Below, in pieces: positions 1 through 7,968 of a stretch of 64,000 nt of DNA. Position 1 is the stretch's first letter. Every line of letters starts with the position of its first letter. The stretch spans positions 496,001-560,000 of the forward strand of contig NZ_JADNYK010000002.1 of assembly GCF_017810075.1 (NCBI RefSeq), given 5' to 3'. The DNA comes from Pseudozobellia sp. WGM2 (lineage in GTDB: Bacteria > Bacteroidota > Bacteroidia > Flavobacteriales > Flavobacteriaceae). Made by a program: the position numbers and the translations under genes. A model generated the notes under the pieces. The model searched no databases and was not told the DNA's origin. It saw only the letters and a program-made list of their open reading frames with translations.

Positions 1-1052
1 ATAAATACCAATATAAAGGCCTCGATTAAGGTCTGTACTACATGGTCTATAGATGCATCTAAGAAATCTTTGGTGTTAAAAGGAACTACATAGTCTAAAC
101 CTTCAGGAAATTCAGCTTTGCTCTCTTCTAAAATAGTTTCTATCTCCTCAATAATTTGATTGGCGTTAGAGCCCGATGTTTGGTAAACCCCTACGGCAAC
201 CCCAGGGTTACCCATACCGTAATTTTTACGGGCATAATTAAAGGCGCCCATTTCTATAGTAGCAACGTCTTTTAGCCTTAAGAAACCTCCATCTTCGGTA
301 GTTTTAAGAATAATATTCTCGTATTCTGAAATATCATCTAATCGACCACTATACTTTAATACATATTCATAAACCCCATCTGCATTTTCACCAATTTTAC
401 CTGTGGCAGCTTCCGTATTTTGTTCTGTTAGGGCTGCTTGAATATCGGATGGAACTACATTAAAAGCGGCCATTTTATCAGGATCGATCCATATACGCAT
501 AGAGTAATCCTTAGAGCCAAAAACATTTACATTACCAACTCCGTAAATTCTTTTAAGTTTTGGTACTAGGTTAATTTTGGCATAGTTCTCTACAAAAGTG
601 GCATCATAGTTCTCGTTTTCCGAAAAGATGGAAAATATCATCAACGAACTATTTTGAGACTTTTGAGTAGTAACGCCGGTACTAATTACAGACTGCGGCA
701 ATACACTGTTAGCTCTAGAAACACGGTTCTGAACATTTACAGCGGCAATATCAGGGTCTGTACCCAATTCAAAGAAAACACTTATACTTGCGGTACCGTC
801 ATTACTGGCTGTTGAGGTCATATACGTCATTCCCTCTACACCATTAATTTGTTCTTCTAATGGTACAACCACACTGTTCAATACGGTGGTTGCGTTTGCC
901 CCAGTATAGGTAGCTGACACCTGTACGGTAGGCGGTGCAATTTCTGGGTATTGTTCTACGGGTAAGGTTGTAAGGCCTAAAACCCCCAGAATTACGATTA
1001 TAACTGATATTACGGTAGAAAGTACCGGTCTATCTATAAATTTTTGAAACAT
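1..1052 (-). CDS. RND efflux pump inner-membrane subunit (AcrB/MexB-like HAE1), N-terminal part
   Basis: Proton-driven multidrug export subunit of a tripartite pump. The visible 350 residues start MFQKFIDRPVLSTVISVIIV, the usual first transmembrane helix of HAE1 transporters. They continue through LPVEQYPEIAPP and QVSATYTGANA, then the porter-domain segments EEQINGVEGMTYMTS and VQNRVSRANSVLPQSV. The frame stays open to the window edge and ends in the second membrane segment, so about two thirds of the protein lies outside. The start ATG is 21 nt after the stop of the adaptor gene, so the two are co-transcribed. Substrate cannot be told from the sequence. Confidence 0.95.
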   Translation of the reverse strand, partial: MFQKFIDRPVLSTVISVIIVILGVLGLTTLPVEQYPEIAPPTVQVSATYTGANATTVLNSVVVPLEEQINGVEGMTYMTSTASNDGTASISVFFELGTDPDIAAVNVQNRVSRANSVLPQSVISTGVTTQKSQNSSLMIFSIFSENENYDATFVENYAKINLVPKLKRIYGVGNVNVFGSKDYSMRIWIDPDKMAAFNVVPSDIQAALTEQNTEAATGKIGENADGVYEYVLKYSGRLDDISEYENIILKTTEDGGFLRLKDVATIEMGAFNYARKNYGMGNPGVAVGVYQTSGSNANQIIEEIETILEESKAEFPEGLDYVVPFNTKDFLDASIDHVVQTLIEAFILVF

Positions 1053-1073
1053 AAGTTTGTGCTTTTCTTTCTA

Positions 1074-2150
1074 TTAGTTTTCTACAGGACTGATGGTTTG
1101 CCCGCTCTTAAGTTTAGATACACCTTCAACAACCAATTTTGAACCTTCTTCCAAACCTTCTTTAACAATATACTTGTCTTTGGTCTGACCTGCGATGGTT
1201 ATGGTTTGACTGGTGATAGTATTATCCGGAGAAACGATATAGACCATTTTGTTTCCTTGAAGATCTACCGTTGCCGTCATAGGAACAGTGAAAACTTCGT
1301 TCATTACTGTCGGAATCTTGATTTCTCCCGTACTACCAGAACTTAAAATGAGGTTTGGGTTCTTGAAATCTGCGCGGAGGGTTACACTACCCGTTGAACT
1401 GTTGATAATATTGTTCACCATGGCAATTTTACCTTTATGTGCATAGGTTTCTCCATTGACCATTACGAGCTCAACCTCAGGAGCTTTTTTTATGTCTATG
1501 GTTCTACCTTCTTTGGCGACACGTTGTTTAATTTCAAGTAGTTCTTTTTCATTTAAAGAAAAGTAAGCACGTACTTCACTAATATCGGATACTGTAGTTA
1601 ATGGTGTGGTTGTGGTGTTGCTAACTAATGTTCCCACTTTAAAAGGTATTTCGCCAATATACCCGTCTACCGGGCTCGTTACACGACTATAGCCTATGTT
1701 GGCAGAGATACTCTGATAAGCGCTTTTAGCTTGTTCGAGCTGAGCTTTGGCAGTTTCCAATTGAACACTACTGATGATATTTTTGTCGACCAAAGGCTTC
1801 AACTTATCAACTTCAACTTGTGCAGCGTTTACCGAAGCTTGTGCCGCGTTGGCATCTTGGGTTAAAGACTCTGTCTCCAGTTTAAAAAGTAGTTGGCCTT
1901 TTTTAACTTTTTGGCCCTCTTCGACATATATTTCTTGAATAAAGCCAGAGACTTTAGGCCTGATCTCAACATTCTGTTTTCCTTGTATGGAAGTTGAGTA
2001 TAGGTCGTATGTGGTTACATCTTGTTTTTTAAGTTGCACTACCTTTAGTGAAGGGGCGCTTTGCTGTTGCGGCGCACTTTGTTGGGTTTCTTTGCAACTA
2101 ACAAAAAGCACAAGGCCGGCTAGTACTATGTATATGGTTTTTACATTCAT
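1074..2150 (-). CDS. RND efflux periplasmic adaptor lipoprotein (MFP, HlyD/AcrA type)
   Basis: Bridges the inner-membrane RND pump to an outer-membrane channel. The 358-residue protein has a lipoprotein signal with lipobox LFVSC (Cys19). A lipoyl/barrel-sandwich half starts near residue 55 (VEIRPKVSGFIQEIYVEEGQ). An alpha-helical hairpin follows at about 95-145 and the second lipoyl half contains SRVTSPVDGYIGEI. The C-terminal beta-barrel and membrane-proximal domains follow. Length is normal for the family. It sits between the regulator (19 nt upstream) and the pump (21 nt downstream). No outer-membrane factor gene is visible; it may lie beyond the window edge. Confidence 0.95.
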   Translation of the reverse strand: MNVKTIYIVLAGLVLFVSCKETQQSAPQQQSAPSLKVVQLKKQDVTTYDLYSTSIQGKQNVEIRPKVSGFIQEIYVEEGQKVKKGQLLFKLETESLTQDANAAQASVNAAQVEVDKLKPLVDKNIISSVQLETAKAQLEQAKSAYQSISANIGYSRVTSPVDGYIGEIPFKVGTLVSNTTTTPLTTVSDISEVRAYFSLNEKELLEIKQRVAKEGRTIDIKKAPEVELVMVNGETYAHKGKIAMVNNIINSSTGSVTLRADFKNPNLILSSGSTGEIKIPTVMNEVFTVPMTATVDLQGNKMVYIVSPDNTITSQTITIAGQTKDKYIVKEGLEEGSKLVVEGVSKLKSGQTISPVEN

Positions 2151-2169
2151 GATATTCGCTGTTCTTCGT

Positions 2170-2655
2170 TTATTTATCGTTTAGTGATTTTAATTTATCG
2201 ATGCTTTTGTTGAGCAAATGCTCGCTTTCGTTTACAAAATGGAGGTATATATCAGTTTTAGGTTTGTTTTTTTTGAATTTCTCGGGATTGTATGATTGAT
2301 GATAACCTGATATTTTATTAATGATGACTTTCTCATCCTTGAAAAGTTTTAAACGCTCTTGCAGTTTGTTTAAAAAGAAAGTGCCACTTTCTGATACTTT
2401 AAAATAGCGTTTACGGTCGCCAGGCTTAGTAAAGTAAGAGATAGTTTCCATTTTTAATAGTAGGTTTAAGGCGCTGGAAGTAGAGCTTTTACTGGCTCCA
2501 CGGCGGTGCTGGCAATCTTCAAAGGTGAGGCCATCTTGTTCGGTCAATACTAGACTGGCGTACAAGCGTGCGGCCAAAGGAGGTATTTGATACATATTTT
2601 CAAAATGTACCCCTAGGTCTTCAATTAATTGTTTTTTGACTTCTTCTCTAGACAT
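2170..2655 (-). CDS. GbsR/MarR-family transcriptional regulator
   Basis: Predicted DNA-binding repressor of the efflux operon it heads. The 161-residue protein has a winged-helix domain at about 20-105: QIPPLAARLYASLVL, then a recognition region GASKSSTSSALNLLLKME and a wing TKPGDRKRYFKV. This is the usual GbsR/MarR layout. A basic, helical C-terminus follows (KKNKPKTDIYLHFVNES), probably for dimerisation or ligand sensing. Gene order regulator-adaptor-pump and a long inverted repeat just upstream argue for autoregulation. The effector is unknown. Confidence 0.9.
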   Translation of the reverse strand: MSREEVKKQLIEDLGVHFENMYQIPPLAARLYASLVLTEQDGLTFEDCQHRRGASKSSTSSALNLLLKMETISYFTKPGDRKRYFKVSESGTFFLNKLQERLKLFKDEKVIINKISGYHQSYNPEKFKKNKPKTDIYLHFVNESEHLLNKSIDKLKSLNDK

Positions 2656-2674
2656 AATAGTAAAATTCGAAGTG

Positions 2675-2682
2675 CAAAAGTA
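2675..2682 (-). promoter_or_regulatory. -7 promoter element of the gbsR-efflux operon
   Basis: On the minus strand this reads TACTTTTG, matching the flavobacterial -7 consensus TAnnTTTG, 19 nt before the regulator start codon. No TTG lies at the usual 17-23 nt upstream. That stretch is taken up by the inverted repeat at 2685-2710. Confidence 0.6.
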
Positions 2683-2684
2683 CG

Positions 2685-2710
2685 GTTAGTTCGGTTTTTA
2701 CCGAACTAAC
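2685..2710. promoter_or_regulatory. Operator-like inverted repeat upstream of gbsR
   Basis: Perfect 11-bp arms GTTAGTTCGGT and ACCGAACTAAC are separated by tttt. The repeat lies immediately upstream of the predicted -7 element, where the -33 contact would be, so a bound regulator would block transcription. The symmetry suits a homodimeric winged-helix protein, most simply the GbsR-type product itself. That assignment is inference. Confidence 0.7.
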
Positions 2711-2757
2711 AAGAACTAAAATTTTGTTAAATAGGGAAAAGTGCCGATAAAGTGTAG

Positions 2758-3156
2758 TTATTCTTGGGGTAGAATACCTTGTTTATCTAAAATAGGCAGA
2801 GGTTCTAAGCCTTTTTCGGCAATGGTGTATTTAGGAAAGAGAAATCGTTTTTCGAAAAGTTTGTCTTCTGCAAAGAAAGTAACGAAAAATTCATTGTCTA
2901 AAGCCAATATTTCTTCTTGCAGTACTTCAATTTTAGAAAACCCTTTTGCAGCTATCGTACCGAGACCATGTCTCATGGTAGATGTCTTGCGTTCATCATC
3001 GAAACCTTTGGTGACTACAATTACCATTTCGATAGGATCAGGCCTATTATTTATGATGTAGGCGTTCCAATCTTTAGATAAAAATTCTTCGTTCCATTCA
3101 TGGGCTATGACCACATGTACGTCTTTGGCAATAGGTATTTCGATGTCTTTTTTCAT
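2758..3156 (-). CDS. Conserved hypothetical protein downstream of pheS
   Basis: A 132-residue soluble protein without signal peptide or membrane segment. The composition is ordinary and acidic, with a predicted alpha/beta pattern such as VHVVIAHEWNEEFLS and IEMVIVVTKGFDDERKTS. I do not recognise a named domain. It starts 12 nt after the pheS stop and is therefore very likely co-transcribed with it. No regulator-like or enzymatic motif is evident, and no function is proposed. Confidence 0.75.
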   Translation of the reverse strand: MKKDIEIPIAKDVHVVIAHEWNEEFLSKDWNAYIINNRPDPIEMVIVVTKGFDDERKTSTMRHGLGTIAAKGFSKIEVLQEEILALDNEFFVTFFAEDKLFEKRFLFPKYTIAEKGLEPLPILDKQGILPQE

Positions 3157-3168
3157 CTTGAGCGAAAT

Positions 3169-4188
3169 TTAGAGCGCGCTCTTAAACTGTTCTAAAAAGC
3201 GAATGTCATTCTCGCTCAACAACCGTATGTCAGATATTTGATGAAGCAGAAGAGCAATTCGGTCTATGCCCATGCCGAAAGCGAACCCGGAATATTTTTT
3301 TGAGTCGATACCGCAATTATCCAAAACATTAGGGTCTACCATACCACAGCCCATAATTTCTAACCAACCAGTACCTTTGGTCATCTTATAGTCCGTTTCT
3401 GTTTCAAGCCCCCAATAAACATCCACTTCTGCACTAGGCTCGGTAAACGGGAAGTATGACGGGCGAAGACGAATTTTTGATTTTCCGAAAAGCTCTTGAG
3501 TAAAGAACTGAAGTGTTTGCTTTAAATCGGCAAATGAAACATCGGTATCTATATATAGACCTTCCACCTGGTGAAAAAAGCAATGTGAACGTGCCGAAAT
3601 TGCTTCATTTCTATAAACACGACCTGGTGATATGGTTCGGATCGGTGGTTGATTGTTTTCCATATACCTAACCTGAACCGATGAAGTATGTGTTCGCAAC
3701 AAAATATCAGGGTCTGTTTGAATAAAGAAAGTATCTTGCATATCTCGGGCAGGGTGATACTCCGGAAGGTTCAAAGCCGTAAAGTTGTGCCAATCATCTT
3801 CAATTTCCGGACCTTCGGATACGTTGAAACCAATTCTCGAAAATATCTCGATAATCTGATTTTTAACAATAGAAATGGGGTGCCGAGCTCCCAACTCCAA
3901 TGCTTCGCCCGGGCGGGTAAGATCGCCGTAAACCCCTTTCTCATCAGTAGCATTTTCCAATGCTGATTTAAGATTGTTTACTTTTTCGGTGGCGGCAGTT
4001 TTTAATTGGTTTATGGTTTGCCCGAATTCTTTTTTCTGGTCGTTGGGTACGTTCTTGAACTCCGCAAAGAAATCGTTCAACAGCCCTTTTTTACCTAAAT
4101 ATTTGATTCGGAAAGTCTCTACAGCTTCTTTGTTGTCAGCAGTAAATTTTTCAACCGCTGCAATATGCTCTTTTAATGTATCGATCAT
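3169..4188 (-). CDS. pheS: Phenylalanine--tRNA ligase alpha subunit
   Basis: Catalytic subunit of the alpha2-beta2 class II synthetase that charges tRNA-Phe. It is 339 residues, the normal length. The N-terminal coiled-coil arm (about 1-85, IDTLKEHIAAVEKFTADN) binds tRNA. The class II core has TRPGEALELGARHPI, motif 2 (FFHQVEGLYIDT) and motif 3 (FGMGIDRIALLLHQI, about 305-320). pheT is not adjacent, which is common in Bacteroidota. A -7 promoter element lies just upstream and the 132-aa gene follows at 12 nt. Confidence 0.98.
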   Translation of the reverse strand: MIDTLKEHIAAVEKFTADNKEAVETFRIKYLGKKGLLNDFFAEFKNVPNDQKKEFGQTINQLKTAATEKVNNLKSALENATDEKGVYGDLTRPGEALELGARHPISIVKNQIIEIFSRIGFNVSEGPEIEDDWHNFTALNLPEYHPARDMQDTFFIQTDPDILLRTHTSSVQVRYMENNQPPIRTISPGRVYRNEAISARSHCFFHQVEGLYIDTDVSFADLKQTLQFFTQELFGKSKIRLRPSYFPFTEPSAEVDVYWGLETETDYKMTKGTGWLEIMGCGMVDPNVLDNCGIDSKKYSGFAFGMGIDRIALLLHQISDIRLLSENDIRFLEQFKSAL

Positions 4189-4205
4189 GGTCGTGGCTAA
4201 TGGCG

Positions 4206-4213
4206 CAAATTTA
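4206..4213 (-). promoter_or_regulatory. -7 promoter element of pheS
   Basis: Minus strand reads TAAATTTG (TAnnTTTG consensus), 17 nt before the pheS start codon. No clear TTG at the -33 distance. Confidence 0.45.
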
Positions 4214-4261
4214 AGACATTTTAGTGAACATAGATTTTGTTTGGTGACAACATTTCAAAGC

Positions 4262-4293
4262 AAAAGGCCCCGATATAAATATCAAGGCCTTTT
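4262..4293 (-). terminator. Hairpin terminator after the first sulP gene
   Basis: 8-bp arms AAAAGGCC / GGCCTTTT with a second 5-bp stem GATAT/ATATC inside, separated by a 2x2 internal loop. It lies 28 nt past the stop of the 630-aa SulP gene and ends in a T run on the minus strand. Confidence 0.75.
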
Positions 4294-4320
4294 ACATAAT
4301 TTTTGTAAATGAAAAACTAG

Positions 4321-6213
4321 TTATTCGATTATTTGATTGTTCTCGTTGGCGGTATGTTTGTCTTTTACATTGTCTTTTATCCAAACTAGGCAACTTTCGA
4401 AATCATTGAAAATATGTTCCTCAGGAATCAGCTTAGGTATAACGTTAACGCGCTCCATCATGTATCGGGGTTGTTGAAGCACTTCAACGAAAAGCACATT
4501 GATATTAGATTTCTTCAAATCTATTAACACATCTTCGAGCGTGTACAGCCCTGATTGATCCATATATTGCATGCGTCCCATGAGTATGATTACTGTCGAT
4601 GCAGTTCTGGGTATTTGATTTGCCAGTTGCTGAAATTCACTTGTCGACCCAAAGAATAGTGGCCCTTTGAGATGTTTGATGAAAACTTCTTCTTTCAAAC
4701 TTTGCGGAAAATTTATTTCATCGACCCAATCTTTTTCATCTAAGGGAGTCACATCAGAGCGTTCTGCCGTTAAATCGCCCATTTTTTTCATGAACATAAG
4801 AGATGCAATTACAAGACCAACACCAACTGCGTAGACCAAATTCCATATAGAAGATAGCACCAGAACGACGAGCATTATTACCACTTCAGAACTAAATTTT
4901 ATCGGCCCTAAGCTCATGTCTTTAGGTAGGCTAGGTATAGCTTTTAAACCTTTATAGTCCATTACACCGATACCTACTGTGACCAAAATTCCGGCAAGAA
5001 CGGCTGCTGGAATTTGCGATGCAACTGGCCCAAGTGCCAAGAGAATAATTAAAAGAAGCACCCCCGCAATCATACCTGAAAGCTTTGTTTTACCTCCGGC
5101 ATTGATATTTACAACGGTTCTGATTGTAGCACCGGCACCTGGAATTCCACCAAAAACAGCTGCTATACTATTACCGATACCTTGACCCACTAATTCTTTG
5201 TTGGGCTGATGTTTGGTTTTGGTCATGTTATCTGCTACTACTGACGTCAATAGTGAATCAATAGCACCCAATAGTGCTAAAGTCAAAGCGGTAAAAACAT
5301 AGGGGGTCACAGAATCAAGTTCAAAATCAGTGAATATACCTAAGTTTGGAGTCGGAAAACCACTGGGTATTTGTTCAATTGGCCGATAATCCAGGCCAAA
5401 ACCGTAAGCGACTGCCGAAACCACGACAAGGGCAACAAGAGCACTCGGTATAGTGGTAGTTATACGTTTAAAGCCGTAAATGATGACAATTGTCGATAGT
5501 GCTAGAATCAATTCTAGCCAATTGATATTCTGCAATGCCCGAGGAAAAACTTTTATAGCGCCAAGCACGCCAGAAGCCTCGCTTTTAGCTAAGGTCTGGG
5601 CTTCCTTTAGCATGTCGGCCTCGGTAATTTTGCCCGCTCTTTTTATGGTTTCCTCAAAATCTTCAAGCACTAGAATACCTTCGCCTGCTTCCTCTTTAAG
5701 AATATTGTCCAATATAATTTCTTCCGCCAATGGCTTGAATTGATTTACAAATTCGGCATCCTCTTTAGGATAATAACCTATTGCCGGTAAAATCTGTGTT
5801 ACCAAAATAATAACACCTATTGCAGTCATGAAACCGGAAACAACAGGGTAAGGAATATAACGAATGTATTTGCCGATGCCTAAAAGGCCAAGACCAATTT
5901 GCATGAGACCGGCTAAAAGAAATACGATAAGAATAGCAGGAAGAGCCTTTTCCAGACTTCCGTCATTCAAGGCAATAATACCAGCAATAACTACCATGCT
6001 TACAGCTGTCATCGGAGCTGTCGGCCCGGAAATTTGAGTGTTGGTACCACCGAAGAGGGCAGCAAAAAAGCTTATAAAAATTGCACCGTACAGTCCGGCA
6101 CTGGGCCCCATGCCTGAACTCACACCGAAAGCTAATGCCAGAGGTAGGGCGACGATACCCGCAGTGATGCCGCCAAATAGGTCACCTCGAAGGTTTGAGA
6201 ATAAATTTTTCAT
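4321..6213 (-). CDS. SulP family anion transporter with STAS domain (630 aa)
   Basis: Inner-membrane SLC26/SulP carrier for an anion, either sulfate or bicarbonate; specificity cannot be read directly. The N-terminal signature includes GGITAGIVALPLALAFG and ISGPTAPMT (about 61-69). There are 10-14 membrane helices and a cytoplasmic STAS domain at about 510-600 (KGPLFFGSTSEFQQL, MDQSGLYTLEDVL). A hydrophilic insertion of about 70 residues (150-222) breaks the helix pattern between membrane segments and is unusual for the family. The gene is transcribed alone: 270 nt separate it from the carbonic anhydrase gene and a terminator follows. Proximity to carbonic anhydrase favours bicarbonate. Confidence 0.92.
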   Translation of the reverse strand: MKNLFSNLRGDLFGGITAGIVALPLALAFGVSSGMGPSAGLYGAIFISFFAALFGGTNTQISGPTAPMTAVSMVVIAGIIALNDGSLEKALPAILIVFLLAGLMQIGLGLLGIGKYIRYIPYPVVSGFMTAIGVIILVTQILPAIGYYPKEDAEFVNQFKPLAEEIILDNILKEEAGEGILVLEDFEETIKRAGKITEADMLKEAQTLAKSEASGVLGAIKVFPRALQNINWLELILALSTIVIIYGFKRITTTIPSALVALVVVSAVAYGFGLDYRPIEQIPSGFPTPNLGIFTDFELDSVTPYVFTALTLALLGAIDSLLTSVVADNMTKTKHQPNKELVGQGIGNSIAAVFGGIPGAGATIRTVVNINAGGKTKLSGMIAGVLLLIILLALGPVASQIPAAVLAGILVTVGIGVMDYKGLKAIPSLPKDMSLGPIKFSSEVVIMLVVLVLSSIWNLVYAVGVGLVIASLMFMKKMGDLTAERSDVTPLDEKDWVDEINFPQSLKEEVFIKHLKGPLFFGSTSEFQQLANQIPRTASTVIILMGRMQYMDQSGLYTLEDVLIDLKKSNINVLFVEVLQQPRYMMERVNVIPKLIPEEHIFNDFESCLVWIKDNVKDKHTANENNQIIE

Positions 6214-6432
6214 GGGAGATTTAGTAGTTGGGATAAGTTAGTATAAGATATGGATTTTAAACTAATATAGCTAGATTACAGCCTTTAGATTAATGATATT
6301 TTTAAAAAATCCGATTTATTTGTCAATTGAGTAGAATTCTGATTTTTTAATAATTCTAGCAATTATAAATTAGAGAGTTTTGTATATATAAATATCTGTT
6401 TTATAGTGAGTTGGTTAATTATTAGCAAACAA

Positions 6433-6458
6433 AAAACCAACGCGAAGGCGTTGGTTTT
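6433..6458 (-). terminator. Hairpin terminator after carbonic anhydrase
   Basis: Perfect 11-bp arms AAAACCAACGC / GCGTTGGTTTT around a 4-nt loop, 25 nt beyond the carbonic anhydrase stop. A six-T run follows on the minus strand. Strong intrinsic terminator closing the SulP-Usp-CA operon. Confidence 0.85.
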
Positions 6459-6483
6459 CAAAATAGATTATTTAAAAATTTAA

Positions 6484-7113
6484 TTACTCGTAAAAGGCTA
6501 CGGTACCGTCATTAATATCGTACATGGCTCCAATAATTTTGATTTCACCATTGTCTTCCATTTCTTTTAATACTTCACTCTGACTTCTGATATTTTCAAT
6601 AGTCATTTCTACATTTTTCTTCGACACTTCATTGACGAAATCAATATTTTTTGAATTTCTTTTATCTGCCTCAATAGGTTCTTTTACGGCCTCTACAGCT
6701 GGCTCGATCTTCTTGATCAATGCAGTTAAATTGCCCAAACGGGCATGGTCACATGCACCTTTTACCGCTCCGCAAGCGGTATGCCCTAATACGACTACTA
6801 CCTTGGTGCCGGCCAATTTGCAGGCGAACTCCATGCTGCCCAAAATATCCTCGTTGACGAAATTTCCAGCAACCCTTGCGCTAAATATATCGCCCACGCC
6901 TTGATCGAATACCAATTCTGCTGAAACCCTTGAATCAATACAGCTTAAAATGGTTGCAAATGGATATTGACCACCTTTAGTGTCATCAACTTGCTCTAAA
7001 AGGTTTCTTTCAGCTTTTTGATTGTTAGTAAACCTCTTATTTCCTTCTTTAAGAAGTTCAACGGCTTTATCAGGAGAAATGGCTGCTTGAGTTTCTTTAG
7101 TATATGCTTTCAT
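6484..7113 (-). CDS. Beta-class carbonic anhydrase
   Basis: Interconverts CO2 and bicarbonate in the cytoplasm. The 209-residue protein carries the zinc ligands and catalytic dyad of the beta class: Cys58, Asp60 and Arg62 in SCIDSRV, and His111 and Cys114 in GHTACGA. The segment DIFSARVAGNFVN is also typical. There is no signal peptide, so it works on internal CO2/bicarbonate. It is the last gene of a unit with a SulP transporter and a UspA-like gene (34 nt gap) and is followed by a strong terminator. Context supports trapping or supplying bicarbonate for carboxylases. Confidence 0.96.
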   Translation of the reverse strand: MKAYTKETQAAISPDKAVELLKEGNKRFTNNQKAERNLLEQVDDTKGGQYPFATILSCIDSRVSAELVFDQGVGDIFSARVAGNFVNEDILGSMEFACKLAGTKVVVVLGHTACGAVKGACDHARLGNLTALIKKIEPAVEAVKEPIEADKRNSKNIDFVNEVSKKNVEMTIENIRSQSEVLKEMEDNGEIKIIGAMYDINDGTVAFYE

Positions 7114-7147
7114 AAATTTTATTTCTTTTAAATTAATATAAATAATT

Positions 7148-7963
7148 TTAAGCTAATCCTGTAGCTCCGACCAAAAGTGTTACATCTATTTTGCTCATGA
7201 CCTTTTTTAAATCAGAAGAAATCGATTGGCTTTTACTATTCAATTTATTTTGCTGTCTATTTACAAGAAGCATATCAATTTTACTTCTTGTCAGGTATTT
7301 CGGAAGACTTTGAATAGAATTGTCATTATGTTCAAATACGTATTCTACCATTTTTCTACCAGAGATATCCGAAGACGCTTGTACATCACCCTTTCTATTG
7401 ATTCTGAATGATTTTAAGGGTTTTTGCGTATTTTTCAATAGATGATCGAGAATTTCAAAATCAGATGTTGATTTCCAGCCATTTATCGTTCCCATAGAAA
7501 AATTAGTATTTAATGCTAAAGTTTCTCTATCGGGGGCAATCATTACTACACCTGAATGCTTTTTAAGCACGAAATCAGTAATGTTATCACCCAAAAAATG
7601 TATTGAGTGCAACTTTTTCTTACCTATAACCACAATATCCGGTTGTTTCAGTTTGAGAAAACTATCGATTTCGTTTTTTACGTTACCGAATACGAACGAG
7701 TAGTTAATGTTTAAACCGAGTTCTTCCGCCAAGGGCTGTATAATATCCTTCAGTTTTTTATCGGTTACCGAATGCTCTGAATTGATGGTTCGCATTGCTG
7801 ATAACTGGTTTTCTTTTTTTACGACATCTGAAGGTTTTCGAACATTGAATACTTCAATCTCGCCATTAATCATCTTAGCCAGATTCGAAGTGCTTCTCAA
7901 TGTATTATAGATAGAATCTGTCAAATCGGAAAGCAGAACTATTTTGTATTTCTTGTTTTCCAT
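7148..7963 (-). CDS. UspA-like universal stress protein domain protein
   Basis: A 271-residue cytoplasmic protein. The N-terminal half has the Usp alpha/beta fold: KIVLLSDLTDSIYNTLRSTS, a conserved-looking VVIGKKKLHSIHFLGDN (about 112-128) and VVMIAPD. The C-terminal half (about 150-271) is less clear and may be a degenerate second Usp copy ending VTLLVGATG. The ATP-binding G-2x-G-9x-G(S/T) pattern is not intact, so nucleotide binding is doubtful. It sits 5 nt after the SulP gene and 34 nt before carbonic anhydrase, suggesting a role in regulating that transport unit (inference). Confidence 0.8.
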   Translation of the reverse strand: MENKKYKIVLLSDLTDSIYNTLRSTSNLAKMINGEIEVFNVRKPSDVVKKENQLSAMRTINSEHSVTDKKLKDIIQPLAEELGLNINYSFVFGNVKNEIDSFLKLKQPDIVVIGKKKLHSIHFLGDNITDFVLKKHSGVVMIAPDRETLALNTNFSMGTINGWKSTSDFEILDHLLKNTQKPLKSFRINRKGDVQASSDISGRKMVEYVFEHNDNSIQSLPKYLTRSKIDMLLVNRQQNKLNSKSQSISSDLKKVMSKIDVTLLVGATGLA

Positions 7964-7968
7964 AATGA

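Noticed and set aside
6302-6350. TTAAAAAATC / GATTTTTTAA inverted repeat
   Set aside because: Arms are nearly all A/T with a 29-nt spacer in an AT-rich gap; no regulatory meaning can be supported.
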